Of a DNA stretch of 64,000 bases, positions 1 to 10,477 are shown one piece after another. How positions within the stretch are numbered: the first letter of the stretch is position 1; each line of letters begins with the position of its first letter. A program made the position numbers and the translations under genes. The stretch spans positions 23,642,001-23,706,000 of the forward strand of contig BSBM01000047.1 of the NCBI GenBank assembly GCA_027924585.1, written 5' to 3'. The DNA comes from Larix kaempferi (taxonomy: Eukaryota > Streptophyta > Pinopsida > Pinales > Pinaceae). The notes beneath the pieces are model-generated. The model had not been told where the DNA came from. It worked only from the letters and a program-made list of their open reading frames with translations, and searched no databases.

Positions 1-31
1 TGAGCCATCTCAACAAAATATTCCTCGATAA

Positions 32-205
32 AGAGTTCGACGTAAGGGTCTAGATTACTCAAAACTTCCAACTTTGGAACCACATAACATTTTCCTTCAA
101 TTCAATCGTGGTAGAGGTAAAAAGACAACGCAATGTATTGCTCATGGACAATGTCAAGGATTTGAAGATCAGAGCTCCATACCACAAAATGAGTCCACAA
201 GTTTC
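32..205 (+). pseudogene. 5' part of an unknown coding region split by Copia-1
   Basis: An open frame of 58 codons runs from just after a TAA at 29-31 to the copia insertion point. Nine further in-frame codons precede that TAA, back to position 2. When the copia element and one copy of its 5-base target duplication are removed, the frame continues without interruption at 7859 and stays open to 8797, so this is the upstream half of the ORF seen there. The peptide has a basic RGRGKK stretch and scattered C and H residues (QCIAHGQCQ). No family was recognised. The frame continuity is seen directly; that the segment encoded a protein is inferred from it. Confidence 0.6.
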
Positions 206-813
206 TGTTGATGTATATGTAACTTCGGAATGTATTTCATCTGTATATTATATTTATATTTATTGTACCCTTATAAGAGATGTGTTATTCCTCTATAAGG
301 AAGTGTCGTCATGTGGATTGACAAGTGTCGCAAGTGTGTGTACCTGCCGATGGGTTATTAGACCACCTTATGGGGTCGGCCCTGATTAATATATAATATA
401 TTGTGGGTGTATCAAAGTAGACAAGTCGGCCCCAGTAGGTCACTGGGTAAAAAGGTGAGTATAAATAGAGATAGGAGATCTCTATTTTACTCACTCGGAA
501 AAGTAACTATCTCTCTCTCTGAAAAGTGGCGCACTAGTGAGGAGGAGGAGGATCATCTGCTAGGAGACTATCTCAGTGTTATTTGGTTGTATTTTGGTTG
601 AGCCATTGCTCTCTCTATCTCTGAGGAAGTTGTGGGGTTTTTCACCTTAGGGTTTTCCCCACGGAAACTCTATGTCTCTTGTCTCTATGCTTTTGATTCT
701 TGTGATGCTTGTGATGCTTGTCATATTATGATTGTCATGCATTGATATACTGTAGATTTTATTCTCTCAGCAAAGATCCTATAGTATTGTGATTTAATAC
801 TAAAAATTTAACA
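206..813 (+). repeat. 5' LTR of Copia-1 (608 bases)
   Basis: It begins TGTTGATGTATATGTAAC right after the target copy GTTTC and ends TTTAACA directly before the primer-binding site. It matches 7246-7853 base for base except for seven substitutions and has no indels. It holds a TATA box at 460-467 and an imperfect inverted repeat at 269-300. Confidence 0.97.
460..467 (+). promoter_or_regulatory. TATA box of the Copia-1 5' LTR
   Basis: TATAAATA lies 254 bases into the LTR, a usual place for the U3/R boundary. The identical octamer is in the 3' LTR at 7500-7507, and TATAAATA is also present in the diverged Copia-2 LTR (plus strand 59871-59878). Conservation in a diverged relative supports its use as the Pol II core promoter. 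Confidence 0.75.
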
Positions 814-825
814 TGGTATCAGAGC
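814..825 (+). promoter_or_regulatory. Primer-binding site, initiator-Met tRNA type
   Basis: TGGTATCAGAGC follows the LTR end with no spacer. This is the standard plant copia site, complementary to the 3' end of initiator methionine tRNA, which primes minus-strand DNA synthesis. The stretch from 826 to the gag ATG at 1388 is an untranslated leader with no ORF worth calling. Confidence 0.93.
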
Positions 826-1387
826 TTAACTGAGAAGAAGACATTTTGCAGTGACGGAAGCTTGTATTCCTTGTTTATTGGGTTTCTCTCCACAGATTTT
901 TGAAATTCAGTATAGTAGATTGGATCTACTCATCAAGGCGCATCTATCTGTCCAATCAGAATTCAGTTCTGAGCATTTTCAGATTTTGCCCTAAAAATTA
1001 GGGTTTCCCCAAAAATAGGAATTTCTGGAAACTGAAGGTACAGCTGGAAGATCCTTGCAAAAATCGAAGGTTTGAGCTTTGGATCGAGATTTTTGGCTGG
1101 GTAGATCTCCGGGAAACTCAAACCCTAATTTAGGGCTCTCCCTAGTGAACCCGGGAGGACAAAAAGGCAATTTTGAAGGGCAAGACTTTGCTGATCTCAA
1201 ATTCTAAATGTACTAGGCTGATCAGCTCTCCAAGGCGCATCTTTCTATCCTTTCGGAATTTTGAAATTCACATTTTGAATTTTTAGGGTTTCTCTGACAA
1301 ACCCTAATCCGGGACCAGATCCAGTTTTCAGCACTTCAAGTGGTAAGTCCTAAATCTTTTCTATTTCCATTTGAAGTACTCTTAAAG

Positions 1388-4300
1388 ATGTCTCTCCATA
1401 CCAAGCTTGAGGATAAGCTTGAAGGGGCTGATAACTTCCGAGCCTGGAAGTATAGGATTGGGCTAATCCTGGAAGAGAATGAGTTGGACTCATATGTGAA
1501 AGAAGACATCCCTATCCCAGAGGATGAAGAGGCCAAGGCATTGCACAAGAAGAACTTGGTCAAGGCAAAGAGAATCATTGCTGATTCTATCAAAGACCAT
1601 CTCATTCCCCATGTGTCTTCTCTCAAGACACCCAAGGAGATGTTTGAATCCTTGACCAAGCTATTTTAAGGAAAGAACATAAATCGGAAGATGACCCTGC
1701 GGAACCAATTGAAAGCAGTAAAGTTTCAGAATGGAGAAACCATTCAATATTACTTTTCAAGGGTCTCTCAAATCAAGGAACAATTAGAAGCAGTAGATGA
1801 AATGGTGGAGAATGGTGAGGTGGTGATGACTACTCTAAATGGCCTACCCAGGTCATGGGATTCCTTTATTCAAGGAATTTGTGCAAGAAAGAAGTTGATC
1901 TCTTTCAGTAGACTTCGGGAGGAATGTTCTCAAGAAGAAGCTAGACTTATAGCTCGTGAGGAAAAGATGGGAGGAGAAGATCAAGCTCTTGCAGCTCACA
2001 CCAAAAGAAGCAAAAACAAGAAGGATCTCTCTCGCCTCAATAGATCCCATCAAAAGAAGAACAAGAAAGACCTAAGATGCTTCACATGCAATGAGAAGGG
2101 TCACTTTGCTTCAGATTGTCCTAAGAACAAAAGGGATAATAACAACAACTCTAGTAAGAAGAAGAAGGGCAGCAAAAGAAGGTTTCATGCTCATGCTGCC
2201 GAAGATGATGAACCCCCAAAGAAGAAGGCTAAGGCAGAAAGTAGTAGTGATGATGACTCATCAAGTGAAGAAGAGTATGTTCTGATCTCTGCACTCACTG
2301 GTACCATCTCCCATGGTTGTAATGATTGGTTGATTGATAGTGGGGCCTCCAAACACATGACTGGGTTCAAGGAATCCTTTGTGAACCTTTCTGAACATGA
2401 ATCACCCCATAAGGTGAAACTTGGGGATGATTATCAATATCCAATCAAAGGAAGTGGTGAAGCCTCCTACAACCTAGATTCTGGAAAATCATTGAAGATG
2501 AAAGAAGTACTGTATGTACCTGGACTCAAGAAGAACTTACTCTCCATATCTGCATTGGATGCAAAAGGCATGAGGGTTGCATTTGTGGATGGCCAAGTCC
2601 TAATGTGGCCAAAGGAAAAGAACATAGATGATGCAGTAGTGATTGGAGAGCAAGAGGGAGGCTTGTATAAATTGAAGGGACAACCTGAACATGCCATGGT
2701 ACATGAATCCATGGAGCCAAGTGAACTTTGGCATAGAAGACTTGCTCATATGCACTATAGGGCACTTCCAATTGCAAGCAAGGCAGTAGAGGGTCTTCCT
2801 GAAATCAAGACCAAGCATGAAGGTGTCTGCAAAGGATGTGCAAAAGGAAAGAACACTAAGAAGGCTTTCCCAAGCAGTGAAAGCAAGGCAAAAGACATTC
2901 TGGAAATCATCCACTCAGATGTATGTGGCCCCATGTCATCCAGTTCCCTAAGTGGGTATGTTTACTATGTATCATTTATTGATGACTTCTCCAGAAAGAC
3001 TTGGGTATACTTCTTGAAAGGCAAAGATGAGGTGCTTGACAAATTCAAGGAATTTAAAAACTTGATGGAGAATCAAACTGACAAGAAGATCAAAACTTTC
3101 AGATCCGACAATGGTGGAGAATTCACCTCAAATGACTTCAAGAAGCTTTGCAGTGATTCAGGGATTAAGAGGGAGTTGACTGCTCCCTATAATCCTCAAC
3201 AGAATGGAGTTGCAGAAAGGAAGAACAGAACTATCATGGAAGTAGCAAGGGCAATGTTGCATGACCAGGATCTTCCTATGCATCTATGGGCAGAAGCAGC
3301 TAGAACAGCTGTATATGTGTAGAACAGAACACCCCACAAGATATTGGACAACAAGACACCAGAAGAGGTCTTTTCTGGTAAGAAACCTGAAGTCAGCCAT
3401 CTCAGAATATTCGGTTGTCCAGTATATACTCATGTCCCAAAAGAGAAGAGGACTAAACTAGATCCTTCAGGAAAGAAGGGCATCTTTGTGGGATATAGTG
3501 AAAGCTCGAAGGCTTACAGAATATACTTTCCAGGGTTCAAGAAAATTGATGTCAGCAGGGATGTAACATTTGATGAAAACTCAGCATTCATCAAATCAAG
3601 GAAGGCACCTACCGAAGTTTATGAAAAACCTAAGGAAACAAGATTTCAGGACACTACCATGACTGAAGCAGTTCCAGAAGTTGTTCGTGAGTTTGAAGAT
3701 CCACAAGAACCTGTAGATCCACCCCGTGAGGATAACTCTCACAAGAGGAAACCTGTATGGGCTAGAGAGCTCATTCATGATGCAGAAAGATTTGGCATTC
3801 CAGAAGAAGAACACGGAGCAAAGAAGAGAACCAGATCATACACCAGTTATGTTGCTTTACTCTGTGACATCATGAACAAAGAGCCTTCCAGTTATGAAGA
3901 GGCAGCGGAAAAGAAAGAATGGAAGGATGCTATGATCGAGGAATACCAATCAATTATGAAGAATGATGTTTGGGATGTTGTCCCAAGACCTAAAGGGAAG
4001 TCTGTTGTGACTTCAAAATGGATCTACAAAATCAAGCATGCTGCAGATGGCAGCGTGGAGAAGTACAAAGCAAGATTCGTAGCTCGAGGATTCTCTCAGA
4101 AAGAGGGAATAGATTATGAAGAAACCTTTGCACCTGTAGCTAGATATACTTCCATCAGAACAGTACTTGCCCTGGCTGCAGCAATGAAATGGAAGATACA
4201 CCAGATGGATGTCAAGACTGCTTTCCTGAACGGTGTAGTAGAAGAGGAAGTATATGTGGAACAACCACTCGGTTTTGAAATACATAACAGGGAATCATAT

Positions 4301-5425
4301 GTATGCAGATTGAAGAAAGCCTTGTATGGCTTGAAGCAAGCTCCCAGAACTTGGTATGGTAGGATGGACAGTTTCCTATCTAGTTTGGGCTTTACCAAGA
4401 GTAAAGCGGATTCCAACCTTTACTACAAGGTTGAGGAAGGGAATCCTGTGATTCTACTACTGTATGTGGATGACCTATTTGTGACAGGAGATGACAGACT
4501 GATTGCAGATACCAAGAGGAAGCTTGCAACTGAATTCGATATGAAAGACTTGGGAATGATGCACTATTTCCTAGGTATGGAGGTGTGGCAGAATGCAGGT
4601 GGGATCTTCCTTGGTCAAGGGAAGTACACAGTAGATATCCTGAAGATATTCGGGATGATGGATTGCAAGGCCATGGCCACACCAATGGCATCGAATCTGA
4701 AGCTTCTATGTGATGATTCATCTGAGCCAGTTGATGTCTCTATGTATCGTCAGATGATTGGGTCCTTGATGTACCTGACGAACATGAGACCAGACATTTG
4801 CTTTGCTGTGAACACACTGAGCCAGTTCCTGACGGATCCAAGAAGTGTTCACCTGGTTGCTGTAAAGCATGTTCTGAGGTACCTGAAGGGTACAGTGGAT
4901 TATGGGCTCAGGTATGAGGCGAATCAAAAGTTTAACCTGCAGGGTTATGTTGATTCAGACTGGGCTGGCAGTGCTGCAGACAGGAAGAGCACATCTGGGT
5001 GTTGCTTCAGTATGGGATCAGGTGTGATCTCTTGGTTTAGCAGGAAGCAGTCCTGCGTAGCACTGAGTACAGCTGAGGCAGAGTATGTTGCAGCCTGTTC
5101 AGCTAGTTGTGAGGCAGTATGGCTACGGAAGCTACTGTCTGAGTTATTTGATCTCCCGTTGGAGGCTACTGGTATCTTCTGTGATAACCAGAGTTGTGTG
5201 AAGTTGTCCGAGAACCCAGTGTTTCATGACAGGTCGAAACACATAGAGATCAAATATCACTATATCAGGGATATGGTGCAGAGAGGAGCTGTGAAGATCC
5301 TGTATGTTGCGACGGACGAGCAGATTGCAGATGTGCTGACGAAGCCACTATCCAGGGTGAAGTTCGAGTACTTCAGAGAGAGGCTTGGCGTGCTTCAGAT
5401 CGAGGATACTTCGAGGAAGAAGTGA
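1388..5425 (+). pseudogene. Copia-1 gag-pol polyprotein, broken by two stop codons
   Basis: A single frame of about 1,345 codons starts at ATG 1388 (MSLHTKLEDKLEG) and ends at TGA 5423-5425. It is interrupted only by TAA at 1667-1669, in gag, and TAG at 3320-3322, near the end of the integrase core. The frame is the same on both sides of each stop, so these are point mutations. Domains in order: gag with a zinc knuckle C-x2-C-x4-H-x4-C (first C at 2078, last at 2117); aspartic protease with DSG at 2336; pre-integrase HHCC region near 2730-2870; integrase core with catalytic Asp codons at 2918 and 3107 and Glu near 3214; reverse transcriptase from about 3910 with YVDD at 4462-4473; RNase H from about 4945 to 5250. 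Gag length, fusion into one frame and domain order all fit Ty1/copia. Confidence 0.95.
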
Positions 5426-5535
5426 TGAACACATTTTCTAAAGCCATTCCAAGCATGTTGAAAGGAGGATCCTTCACATGGTTGTGGATGTAAGCGCTGG
5501 ATGATGAGCATCAGGATGATGTTCTGGTTTCTGCT

Positions 5536-5870
5536 TGAGATGATCAGTTGGATCATTTCTTTTTGTATGTATGTACGCATCATGTTGGATGCTGGATATG
5601 ATCAGTTGGATCATTTTTATGTATGTATGTACGCATCATGTTGGATGCTGGATATGATCAGTTGGATCATTTTTATGTATGTATGTACTCATCATGTTGG
5701 ATGTTGGATATGATCAGTTGGATCATTTTTGTATGTATGTACGCATCATGTTGGATGCTGGATATGATCAGTTGGATCATTTGTGTATGTATGCATCATG
5801 TTGGATGCTGGATATGATCAGTTGGATCATGTGTATGTATTTTGTATATGCATCATGTTGGATGCTTGAA
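5536..5870 (+). repeat. Tandem repeat of about 55-60 bases in the Copia-1 3' region
   Basis: About six imperfect copies carry the words ATGATCAGTTGGATCAT, GTATGTATGTACGCATCATG and TTGGATGCTGGAT. Copies differ mainly in the length of the GTAT run between them. Related shorter units with CAGGTGGAT continue to about 6050. Confidence 0.85.
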
Positions 5871-6036
5871 CCATGTATCTGTATATGTATCAGGTGGATA
5901 CATTGTATAATCAGGTGGATCATGTATGGTGATATGTATCATGTATTTGTATTTGTATCAGGTGGATACATTGATGATCAGGAGGATCATGTATGATGAT
6001 ATGTATCAGGTAGATACTTGGTATGCATCAGGTTGA

Positions 6037-6430
6037 TGCATTGATGATCAAGATGATCATAGATGACGAGCTTCAGGGTGTTGCTCTAGATGACATGCAG
6101 CAGGATGTTGCAGTGATGATCAGGATGATCATAGATGACGAGCTTCAGGATGTTGCTCCAGATGATATGCAGCAGGATGTTGCAGTGATGATCAGGATGA
6201 TCATAGATGACGAGCTTCAGGATGTTGCTCCAGATGACATGCAACAGGATGTTGCAGTGATGATCAGGATGATCATAGATGACGAGCTTCAGGATGTTGC
6301 TCCAGATGACATGCAACAGGATGTTGCAGTGATGATCAGGATGATCATAGATGACGAGATTCAGGATGTTGCTCCAGTTGACATGCAACAGGACGTTGCA
6401 ATGATGATGATCAGGATGATCATGGATACA
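6037..6430 (+). repeat. 72-base tandem repeat in the Copia-1 3' region
   Basis: Five or more copies are present; the marker TGCAGTGATGATCAGG starts at 6109, 6181, 6253 and 6325, an exact 72-base step. Because 72 is divisible by three, one frame stays open through all copies and would give a 24-residue peptide repeat. Variation between copies is a few substitutions. Confidence 0.9.
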
Positions 6431-6496
6431 TCAGGATGATGTATGGTGAGTATCAGGTTGATACTCTGTGGCCGTGGATCAAGTTGTGCAGATGAG

Positions 6497-7005
6497 CATG
6501 TAATCCGGTGCCCTGGGAGATTTGCAGATGGTCTTTCGAGGTTTTGCCTATGGCATGTAATTCGGTGCCCTGGGACATTTGGCAAATGCTCTTTCGAGGT
6601 TTTGCTCTGGGAGGACATGTAATTCGGTGCCCTGGGAGATCTGCAGATAGTCTTTCGAGGTTTTGCCTATGGCATGTAATTCGGTTCCCTGGGATATCTG
6701 GCAGATGCTCTTTCAAGGTTTTGTCCTATGGCATGTAATTCATTTCCCTGGGAGATCCGATAGGTTGGGCTGTGTGCCCGTAATCAGTCCTGGGATGCTC
6801 TTGCGAGGTTTTTCCATGACCACATGTAATTCGTTGCCCTGGGAGATCCTATAGGTAGAGCTGTGTGCTCATAACAGCCTGGGATGCTCTTGCGAGGTTT
6901 TGTGGTGAGGTCACATGTAATTCGGTGCCCTGGGAGATCCTATAGGTAGAGCTGTGTGCTCGTAACAGCCTGGGATGCTCTTTCGAGGTTTTGTGACGCA
7001 CGTAA
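6497..7005 (+). repeat. Tandem repeat of 57-62 then 91 bases in the Copia-1 3' region
   Basis: The marker CATGTAAT, followed in most copies by TCGGTGCCCTGGG, starts at 6497, 6554, 6616, 6673, 6732, 6823 and 6914. The first units are 57-62 bases; the last are 91 bases because they also carry a GAGCTGTGTGCTC block. Each copy contains TTTCGAGGTTTTG or a close variant. Reverse complements of these words recur in Copia-2 at about 60440-60890. Confidence 0.88.
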
Positions 7006-7236
7006 TAAGTCCTGAGGATTCCATAGTATGGCCAGTGATGATGAAGACCTGCAGGTGGTGGGCCTACATCCAGTATGAAAAAGGACTGGCTCTGTAGAAC
7101 TTCCTATGACGAGTAGAGACAGAGATTGGTTGAGATAGTAGCAGCAGTGACGATGATGATGACGATGCATCGATGACGATGATCCAGAGAAGAAGACTTG
7201 TCTAGCATATCTATGTCGAGAAATACCTTCCTAGTT

Positions 7237-7245
7237 AAGAGGGAG
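7237..7245 (+). promoter_or_regulatory. Polypurine tract of Copia-1
   Basis: AAGAGGGAG directly precedes the 3' LTR, the position and composition of the plus-strand primer of LTR retrotransposons. Copia-2 has the same sequence in the same position on the minus strand (plus strand 60149-60157). Confidence 0.85.
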
Positions 7246-7853
7246 TGTTGATGTATATGTAACTTCGGAATGTATTTCATCTGCATATTATATTTATATT
7301 TATTGTACCCTTATAAGAGATGTGTTATTCCTCTATAAGGAAGTGTCGTCATGTGGATTGACAAGTGTCGCAAGTGTGTGTACTTGCCGATGGGTTATTA
7401 GACCACCTTATGGGGTCGGCCCTGATTAATATATAATATATTGTGGGTGTATCAAAGTAGACAAGTCGGCCCCAGTAGGTCACTGGGCAAAAAGGTGAGT
7501 ATAAATAGAGATAGGAGATCTCTATTTTACTCACTCGAAAAAGTAACTATCTCTCTCTCTGAAAAGTGGCGCACTAGTGAGGAGGAGGAGGATCATCTGC
7601 TAGGAGACTATCTCAGTGTTATTTGGTTGTATTTTGGTTGAGCCATTGCTCTCTCTATCTTTGAGGAAGTTGTGGGGTTTTTCACCTTAGGGTTTTCCCC
7701 ACGGAAACTCTGTGTCTCTTGTCTCTATGCTTTTGATTCTTGTGATGCTTGTGATGCTTGTCATATTATGATTGTCATGCATTGATATACTGTAGATGTT
7801 ATTCTCTCAGCAAAGATCCTATAGTATTGTGATTTAATACTAAAAATTTAACA
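7246..7853 (+). repeat. 3' LTR of Copia-1 (608 bases)
   Basis: It has the same length as the 5' LTR and differs at seven positions. It starts TGTTGATG after the polypurine tract and ends TTTAACA, followed at once by the target copy GTTTC at 7854-7858. Confidence 0.97.
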
Positions 7854-7858
7854 GTTTC

Positions 7859-8800
7859 CCTCAAACAACAAGCAATCATCCAACCATTCTTCAAACTCAT
7901 TGTCCTCAATGTAATCAATCGATGACAAACAACAATGTTGTTGGACAACAGAGGCAACCTTTGTCTCCAATTGCAGTTGAAGGGAATTTCAATGCACAAA
8001 GTGGAAATATTTATGAAAGAATGAACTCTGTTCCAGAGAATGTGAGGGTCCCATTACATGCTACCATTACATTGAGCGTTGAGTTGCAAAATAAAAATAT
8101 GTACCAAAGAATGAACCCAGTTTTGCAGAATGAGGCCCTACTTTTTCCTCAAAGATCAGTGATTGACACTATTGTTGTTACAAATCACTCTGAGCAAAGT
8201 GCAGGTTGTGTTGCTCAACAACCTAGGGAACCTTTGACTGCATTTACTGATGAAGGGAATCAAAGTGTAGAGCCCAATGGGAAGCAATTGGAAAATGAAC
8301 CTCTTATGAACTTGGATGCAAGTGGAAGACATGAAACAACTGAAATAATTGTATTTCATGAACAAATGGACAGAAATGCAACTACAGAAAATCAAAACTC
8401 TGCAATTGGTCAAGTTGTAGCAGAAATGCCAGAAAGGTTTTCAACAAATGAAACTATGCATGCTAAGAGAAGGTCACTAGGAAACTGCTTAAGGAAATCC
8501 TTATTGCATCTTAAGAAGCGGTCGGGATGGTATAACCACAGACTAAATGAGGGGAAGACAAAATTTAAAGAAATTGGGAGATGGTTTTCTGGAAAATCAC
8601 TTGAAGATGTAGACGAAAATGACATTATTGTTAGAATCGGGTACTTCATGAGAAAAAACTATAATGAAGAATCTAAAATTGAGGATGTTCTTGAACATCT
8701 AGATGGATTCCTTGATAAACTTCGATCAATTGTTGTGGCAAATATTCGTAAGGATTTATGCGGAGGAAAATGGCTTCAGTATTTATCGAATCAAGCATGA
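7859..8800 (+). pseudogene. Unknown coding region, main ORF downstream of Copia-1
   Basis: The frame that ends at the copia insertion (32-205) resumes here and stays open to TGA 8798-8800, about 370 codons in total, which is long for chance in A/T-rich DNA. The predicted peptide is polar, with a CPQC pair near its start and two related phrases, IYERMNSVPEN and MYQRMNPVLQNE, suggesting an internal duplication. Its end is charged and helical (FDEN-free stretch around GWYNHRLNEGKTKFKEIGRW). I do not recognise the family. Around 8758-8800 coding-like sequence switches to another frame (8758-9111), so a frameshift or a lost intron lies there. It may be a gene of an unknown DNA transposon rather than a host gene. 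Confidence 0.6.
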
Positions 8801-9187
8801 CTCATAAGGCTTTGCAATGTCTTAAGAGAATTGATGCTCATGGTGTACTAAAGGGGCTTAATCCAACATCGGTTTGTAGCGAAATGAAAAAGTGGAGCAA
8901 AGAAGCTGAGGATATTGATATGGGTTGGGAGAGAACTGATGGTTTCACATATGGAGTTAGGGTCAAGCAAGTAAAGTCATATGCTTCCTTTATGGTTGAA
9001 TTGTTTGAAAAGGGGTCTGGAACTATAGTCAATGAATTTTCTTTCGAACTTGGTATTGATTCTCGCGTACATTATGATCGAGGTGGGAAGGTGTGTGATA
9101 TATTATTCTAGTTACTAGAAGACAATGGATTGATGTCTTGTGTAAGCCTTGGAAAATGGGATGGAAAAGAAGAATATAGACAAGTTT
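8758..9187 (+). pseudogene. Continuation of the unknown gene in a shifted frame
   Basis: The frame starting at 8758 reads MTHKALQCLKRIDAHGVLKG and onward, with normal protein character, to a TAG at 9109-9111. It then continues in the same frame (LLEDNGLMSCVSLGKWDGKE) for about 25 codons. It overlaps the end of the preceding ORF by about 40 bases in another frame, which fits a small indel. It has a premature stop, so it is a relic. Function unknown. Confidence 0.45.
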
Positions 9188-9193
9188 TAGCAC

Positions 9194-10052
9194 ATGCTAT
9201 TGATCCTGAAAAATGAGGAGAACTTAATGAAACATATAAATAAGCTTTCAGAAGATGGCATCACTATGGTAGATGGAAGGGTTGTGAAAATTAATTTGTT
9301 TGAGTGTCATTATCTAGTGGCCATATCTAGTTTAGTATGCAATAATAGTGTTTCTCCAATGGGAAATAATTTTTTTCCTTGGTGCACATGCCATAAAAAA
9401 TAGATACACATGGTTACAGATGAAATCAACATTGGAGAAGGAGATACTCTCTGTACTGTTTCTGAATGTTATGCAATGTCAACAGAAATGCTCCTTGTAA
9501 GCTATGCAAATTTATTACAAGTTTTGAAATTAATGCTTATATCTTTCCAAAACATTCATAATATAACTATGTTCTTGAACTTTACTATAGGAGTTGAATC
9601 CCTCTTTGGAACCAAGCAAAGGATGGGAAGAAAATTTAGATGAGCATATTATAAGCATTCAACCAACCTTATCTGGTAGAAAGATGACTATTGTGAAGAA
9701 CTATCCCATTGATAGAAGAAATGATGAAAAGGTACACACTTTCATGATTGGATCTTAACTAGAAATTAAGATTCTTAGTATTTCAATAATTCCTACCCTC
9801 AAAAACGGTTGGTTCCAATTACAGTTGACTCCTGGCTCAATGGAAAAGCTTGTATATTGTTCTCGCCATGTTGGGATGAGAACAAGTTTGAATATGTTTC
9901 GTGAAATTCAAAGAATTGCACAAGATTATGACAAGGTACATGCAACTAGAGGCGTGGAGAAAACAAAATCTGTTCATATTTGGGAGGAGATGGAGAAAAT
10001 TGGTGTTCCATGTAAGCCAGGAGAACCATACCATCATAAAAGCCAACAATAA
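9194..10052 (+). pseudogene. Further fragments of the unknown gene, possible zinc-binding part
   Basis: Three short coding-like pieces follow: 9194-9403, containing FFPWCTCHKK with a CxC motif after a VKINLFECHYLVAISSL strand-like segment; 9410-9643; and 9825-10052. They are in different frames and separated by stops. The layout of a hydrophobic strand followed by a WC-x-C motif recalls the RNase H-like core of uncharacterised transposon proteins, but that is a resemblance from memory and weak. Spacing would allow introns (for example an AG before GAGTTGAATCCC near 9591), but no clear donor-acceptor pair could be fixed. Confidence 0.35.
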
Positions 10053-10477
10053 AATGATCTTAACTATGGGTAATCAGATGTATCAGCATCAGACAAGATC
10101 CTCATTCGACATGAAGGAATTTTAAAGGTTTAATAATTTTGTTAACATATCAATTATTTTTTAAGTGGGCCTTGACTAACAATAAACGATGTTGTTATTA
10201 TGTTTTGACTATTGTTGAATGGCTCTTGGTGTTATTTACTTTGAAAATATAACTTAGTATTTATTCATATGCATTGAAACTTATGTATTGTTTCTAGGTT
10301 ATTGAAGGCCTACAAGATGAAGAGAAGAATAAAAAGTTGGTGAGGATGTGGAAGTGTTATAAAGAATTCCACATGTTGCAACTGCAAGGGTGTATGGGGG
10401 ATGATGTATATGCATATGATAAAATGTACGTCGGTTTCATCATATTATCTAGTTTGAATGGTGGTATCATTTAATTC

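Larger units (their letters stand above)
5426..7236 (+). other. Long repeat-filled 3' untranslated region of Copia-1
   Basis: About 1.8 kb separates the RNase H stop from the purine tract, far more than a minimal copia element needs. It is built of three successive families of short tandem repeats, listed separately. The open frame of 138 codons at 6023-6439 arises because one repeat has a 72-base period, a multiple of three; there is no other sign that it is translated. Copia-2 has a similar, diverged arrangement, so the structure is a trait of the lineage. Confidence 0.85.
206..7853 (+). mobile_element. Complete Ty1/copia LTR retrotransposon (Copia-1)
   Basis: The element is bounded by two 608-base LTRs in direct orientation, each starting TGTTGATG and ending TTTAACA. 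It is flanked by perfect 5-base target duplications GTTTC at 201-205 and 7854-7858. Inside are a primer-binding site next to the 5' LTR, a gag-pol frame in the copia order protease, integrase, reverse transcriptase, RNase H, a long repeat-rich 3' region and a purine tract before the 3' LTR. The two LTRs differ at 7 of 608 positions (244, 344, 448, 498, 621, 672 and 758 with their partners 7040 bases further on), six of them transitions, so insertion was fairly recent. The polyprotein carries two in-frame stops, so this copy is not autonomous as it stands. Confidence 0.97.

Noticed and set aside
5501-5996. Overlapping ORFs of 60-105 codons with repeated MYVRIMLDAGYDQLDHF-like peptides
   Set aside because: They are translations of the 55-60 base tandem repeat in the Copia-1 3' region; several frames are open at once and none has coding character beyond the repeat.
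6086-6388. Minus-strand ORF of 100 codons with a regular repeat
   Set aside because: Shadow of the 72-base repeat; the period keeps several frames open on both strands.
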